Part shown: positions 7,267 through 9,036 of the stretch, piece after piece | Layout of the letters: every line of letters begins with the position of its first letter | How positions within the stretch are numbered: position 1 is the stretch's first letter | DNA from: Planctomycetaceae bacterium | Lineage (GTDB): Bacteria; Planctomycetota; Planctomycetia; Planctomycetales; Planctomycetaceae | Reading direction: 5' to 3' | Length of the DNA stretch: 9,036 nucleotides | Assembly (NCBI GenBank): GCA_023258825.1 | Contig: JALQWE010000120.1 | Span: forward strand, 1 to 9,036 | Translations under genes and position numbers: made by a program | The notes under the pieces: generated by a model | The model's input: only the letters and a program-made list of their open reading frames with translations | The model's database searches: none | What the model was told of the DNA's origin: nothing

Positions 7267-8973
7267 ATGAAACCCACAAGAATCTTAGCCTCGGCCTCTC
7301 TGTTCTTCAGCAGCCTTGCTCTGATAACAGCGGCGAACATCTCTGCAGGAGATGAGGGCGTTGTCCGGATGTCTTCTTTGAGACCCCAGGAAGGCTCGGT
7401 GCCGGGTCCGACACCGGATCCGGTTGGTTCCGGGTTGGTGCCACCGGCGTCAGAGGGCGTCGCCTCTGTCCCGGGAGGCGGGGTTCCATCGCCGCAGGCG
7501 GTTTCGCCGGGGATGTATCCTCAGCCGGGCAATTATTCGCCGTATTTTGAGCGAACACTGGGTGCCACGGAGGTGGTTCCGGGAGCGGGTTATCGGCCGG
7601 AGGCTCCATTCGGCCCGATTTTCATGTTCGAAACCAATATTGGCAGTGGGTTGGGCTACAAGGAGGGTTCGCAGCGAGTCAATGCTCGTGTGCCGTACCA
7701 CATCATTCCCAACACCACTGTGCTGCTCGGGGATGTCTCAGCGTCGGTGACGTGGGACGGGATGCCCGTGTTCAGCGGCGGTGGAATCTATCGAAACTAC
7801 GACCCGTTCCGTAACCGGATCTTCGGTTCCAACGCCTACTTCGACTACGACAAAGGTTACGGCAACGAAGAGTGGACACGGGCGACCGTCGGCCTTGAGT
7901 CGCTGGGCAAGTACATCGACTTTCGTGCTAATGCCTACATTGTGACCGGGAACGATTCACAGCTGCTGAGCAGCACGTTGCTCCCGGACATCCAGCTGAT
8001 GGCCAACTCGATCTACAAGACTCGGGTCGATGTTCGCGACAACGCTTACTCAGGTGGTGACATTGAAGTGGGCGGTCCCCTGCCATTGCTGGGGCGTTAC
8101 GGGATGAACATGTATCCCGGAGCTTACTTCCTGACCAACAACTACGGTGGTGATTCTGTTGGCTTTCAGGTGCGATGGGAAGCTCTGATCACTCAGAACC
8201 TGACCGTGAACACCTACCTGACTCACGACGGCACGTTTGACACCAATGCCTGGGTGAATCTGCAGTACGAGATCCCGAATTACCGTCAGAAGCGAACGCT
8301 GCGGGATCGCGGAACGCGTGAACGCCTGATGGATCCGGTGGTTCGAGCGGGCCGTATTCACTCCCGAATTGATACGCTTTCCAACCATGAAGCTCAGATC
8401 AATCCGAACACCGGTGTGGCGTGGAACCTGATTCACGTTGACCCGAATCTGGTCGTCCCGGGTGACGGCTCGTACGAACATCCGTTTAATACGATGCAGG
8501 CTGCCAAGGTTGCGAACAATGCTGGTGTTGACATTCTGCGTGTTCGCCCACGTCAGGATGATTCCGGCACCAACCTGACGGTCAATGGCGGAATTGGTCT
8601 GTTTGACGACCAGATTCTGATGTCGTCACTGGTTCCGCTGCAGCTGGCACCGGACTGCATTCTGCCGACCGATGATCTGGCAACAGCTCCGCTGGATCCG
8701 CTGATTTCGGATCCTGTGATGGTGGCTGGCGGCAGTGTGGTTCGCCTGGCCAACAACAACTCCGTGCTGGGCATGCGAATTGACGGTGCCAATGCGGCCG
8801 GGACAGTGTTCGGCAACGCCATCTCCAACCCGCTGCCAATCACTAATGTCAACCTCGCCGGCAATACTTTCTCGCGATATGTCAACGGAGCACAGCTGCA
8901 GGACGTCTCAGGACGACTTGTCATTCAGAACAACATTTTCGACGGCCTGCTGGCACCCAAGTTAAAACGCTAG
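7267..8973 (+). CDS. Exported inverse-autotransporter-like barrel with short beta-helix passenger
   Basis: A 568-aa protein, probably in the outer membrane. The start at 7267 is chosen over the in-frame start at 7216 because residues 1-28 then form a signal peptide (MKPTRI, hydrophobic LFFSSLALITA, cut near ISA-G). Residues about 37-110 are a Pro/Gly/Ser-rich linker. Residues about 115-340 show alternating aromatic strands resembling the inverse autotransporter (intimin/invasin-type) beta-domain: FGSNAYFDYDKGYGNEEWTR (186-205, the barrel hallmark), then FRANAYIVTG, GAYFLTNNYG and WVNLQYEIPNY. Residues about 384-560 start a right-handed parallel beta-helix, with HVDPNLVVPGDGSYEHPFNT (390-409) and later Asn-rich rungs such as VIQNNIF (552-558). 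It stops soon after, giving a shorter passenger than I would expect. The stop codon sits in a terminator-like hairpin. Family assignment rests on pattern recognition; the ligand is unknown. Confidence 0.8.
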   Translation: MKPTRILASASLFFSSLALITAANISAGDEGVVRMSSLRPQEGSVPGPTPDPVGSGLVPPASEGVASVPGGGVPSPQAVSPGMYPQPGNYSPYFERTLGATEVVPGAGYRPEAPFGPIFMFETNIGSGLGYKEGSQRVNARVPYHIIPNTTVLLGDVSASVTWDGMPVFSGGGIYRNYDPFRNRIFGSNAYFDYDKGYGNEEWTRATVGLESLGKYIDFRANAYIVTGNDSQLLSSTLLPDIQLMANSIYKTRVDVRDNAYSGGDIEVGGPLPLLGRYGMNMYPGAYFLTNNYGGDSVGFQVRWEALITQNLTVNTYLTHDGTFDTNAWVNLQYEIPNYRQKRTLRDRGTRERLMDPVVRAGRIHSRIDTLSNHEAQINPNTGVAWNLIHVDPNLVVPGDGSYEHPFNTMQAAKVANNAGVDILRVRPRQDDSGTNLTVNGGIGLFDDQILMSSLVPLQLAPDCILPTDDLATAPLDPLISDPVMVAGGSVVRLANNNSVLGMRIDGANAAGTVFGNAISNPLPITNVNLAGNTFSRYVNGAQLQDVSGRLVIQNNIFDGLLAPKLKR

Positions 8974-9003
8974 AGTCAGCACAAATGGCGTTTTATATTT
9001 TTT
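8963..9003 (+). terminator. Intrinsic terminator overlapping the end of the barrel gene
   Basis: TAAAACGC (8963-8970) and GCGTTTTA (8988-8995) are perfect 8-bp arms around a 17-base loop that begins with the TAG stop codon, followed by a T-rich tail with six consecutive T (8998-9003). The form and position fit a rho-independent terminator, though the stem is AT-rich and the loop long. The remaining bases to 9036 hold no gene. Confidence 0.5.
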
Positions 9004-9036
9004 ATAGCGGCCTGTAGTTTTCCGCAAAGACATTGC

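Noticed and set aside
7089..7340. Minus-strand 83-codon frame with two CxGC motifs
   Set aside because: It overlaps the signal-peptide coding end of the barrel gene and the inverted repeats; the cysteine motifs have no supporting context.

Overview
The window looks like a chromosomal segment of a Planctomycetota bacterium (Planctomycetaceae-like). The evidence is the GC-rich coding bias, a double-domain DUF1080 protein next to a very large secreted protein with PVC-type haem domains, an outer-membrane barrel plus beta-helix protein of a kind seen in this phylum, long intergenic regions and weak Shine-Dalgarno sites. The genus cannot be fixed from the sequence alone.

Layout. Positions 1-535 (minus strand) hold the N-terminal 178 codons of a MetH-type methionine synthase, cut by the window edge. 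Positions 536-1086 are a divergent intergenic region. Positions 1087-2508 (plus) encode a secreted 473-aa protein with two DUF1080 (3-keto-disaccharide hydrolase family) domains. After a 112-bp gap, 2621-6550 (plus) encodes a 1309-aa secreted protein with two CxxCH haem sites, a DUF6797-like region, a LamG-like domain, a beta-propeller-like region and a C-terminal beta-sandwich. Positions 6551-7266 are a 716-bp noncoding stretch rich in hairpins, with a cluster of GGTGCC/GGCACC repeats. Positions 7267-8973 (plus) encode a 568-aa exported protein with an inverse-autotransporter-like barrel followed by a short parallel beta-helix; its stop codon lies in the loop of a hairpin followed by a T-run that looks like a terminator.

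How the genes may work together. The DUF1080 protein and the large cytochrome/LamG/propeller protein are adjacent, co-directional and both carry signal peptides. They plausibly act together outside the cytoplasm on polysaccharides or other glycosides, with the cytochrome part accepting or passing on electrons from a sugar oxidation and the DUF1080 domains binding or cleaving the oxidised sugar; this is inference. The barrel/beta-helix protein is separated by the repeat region and is probably an independent surface-protein locus. MetH is an unrelated housekeeping gene.

The least explained parts are the repeat and hairpin cluster at 6567-7010, the nested inverted repeats just before the start codon at 7267, and the unusually short beta-helix of the last protein.
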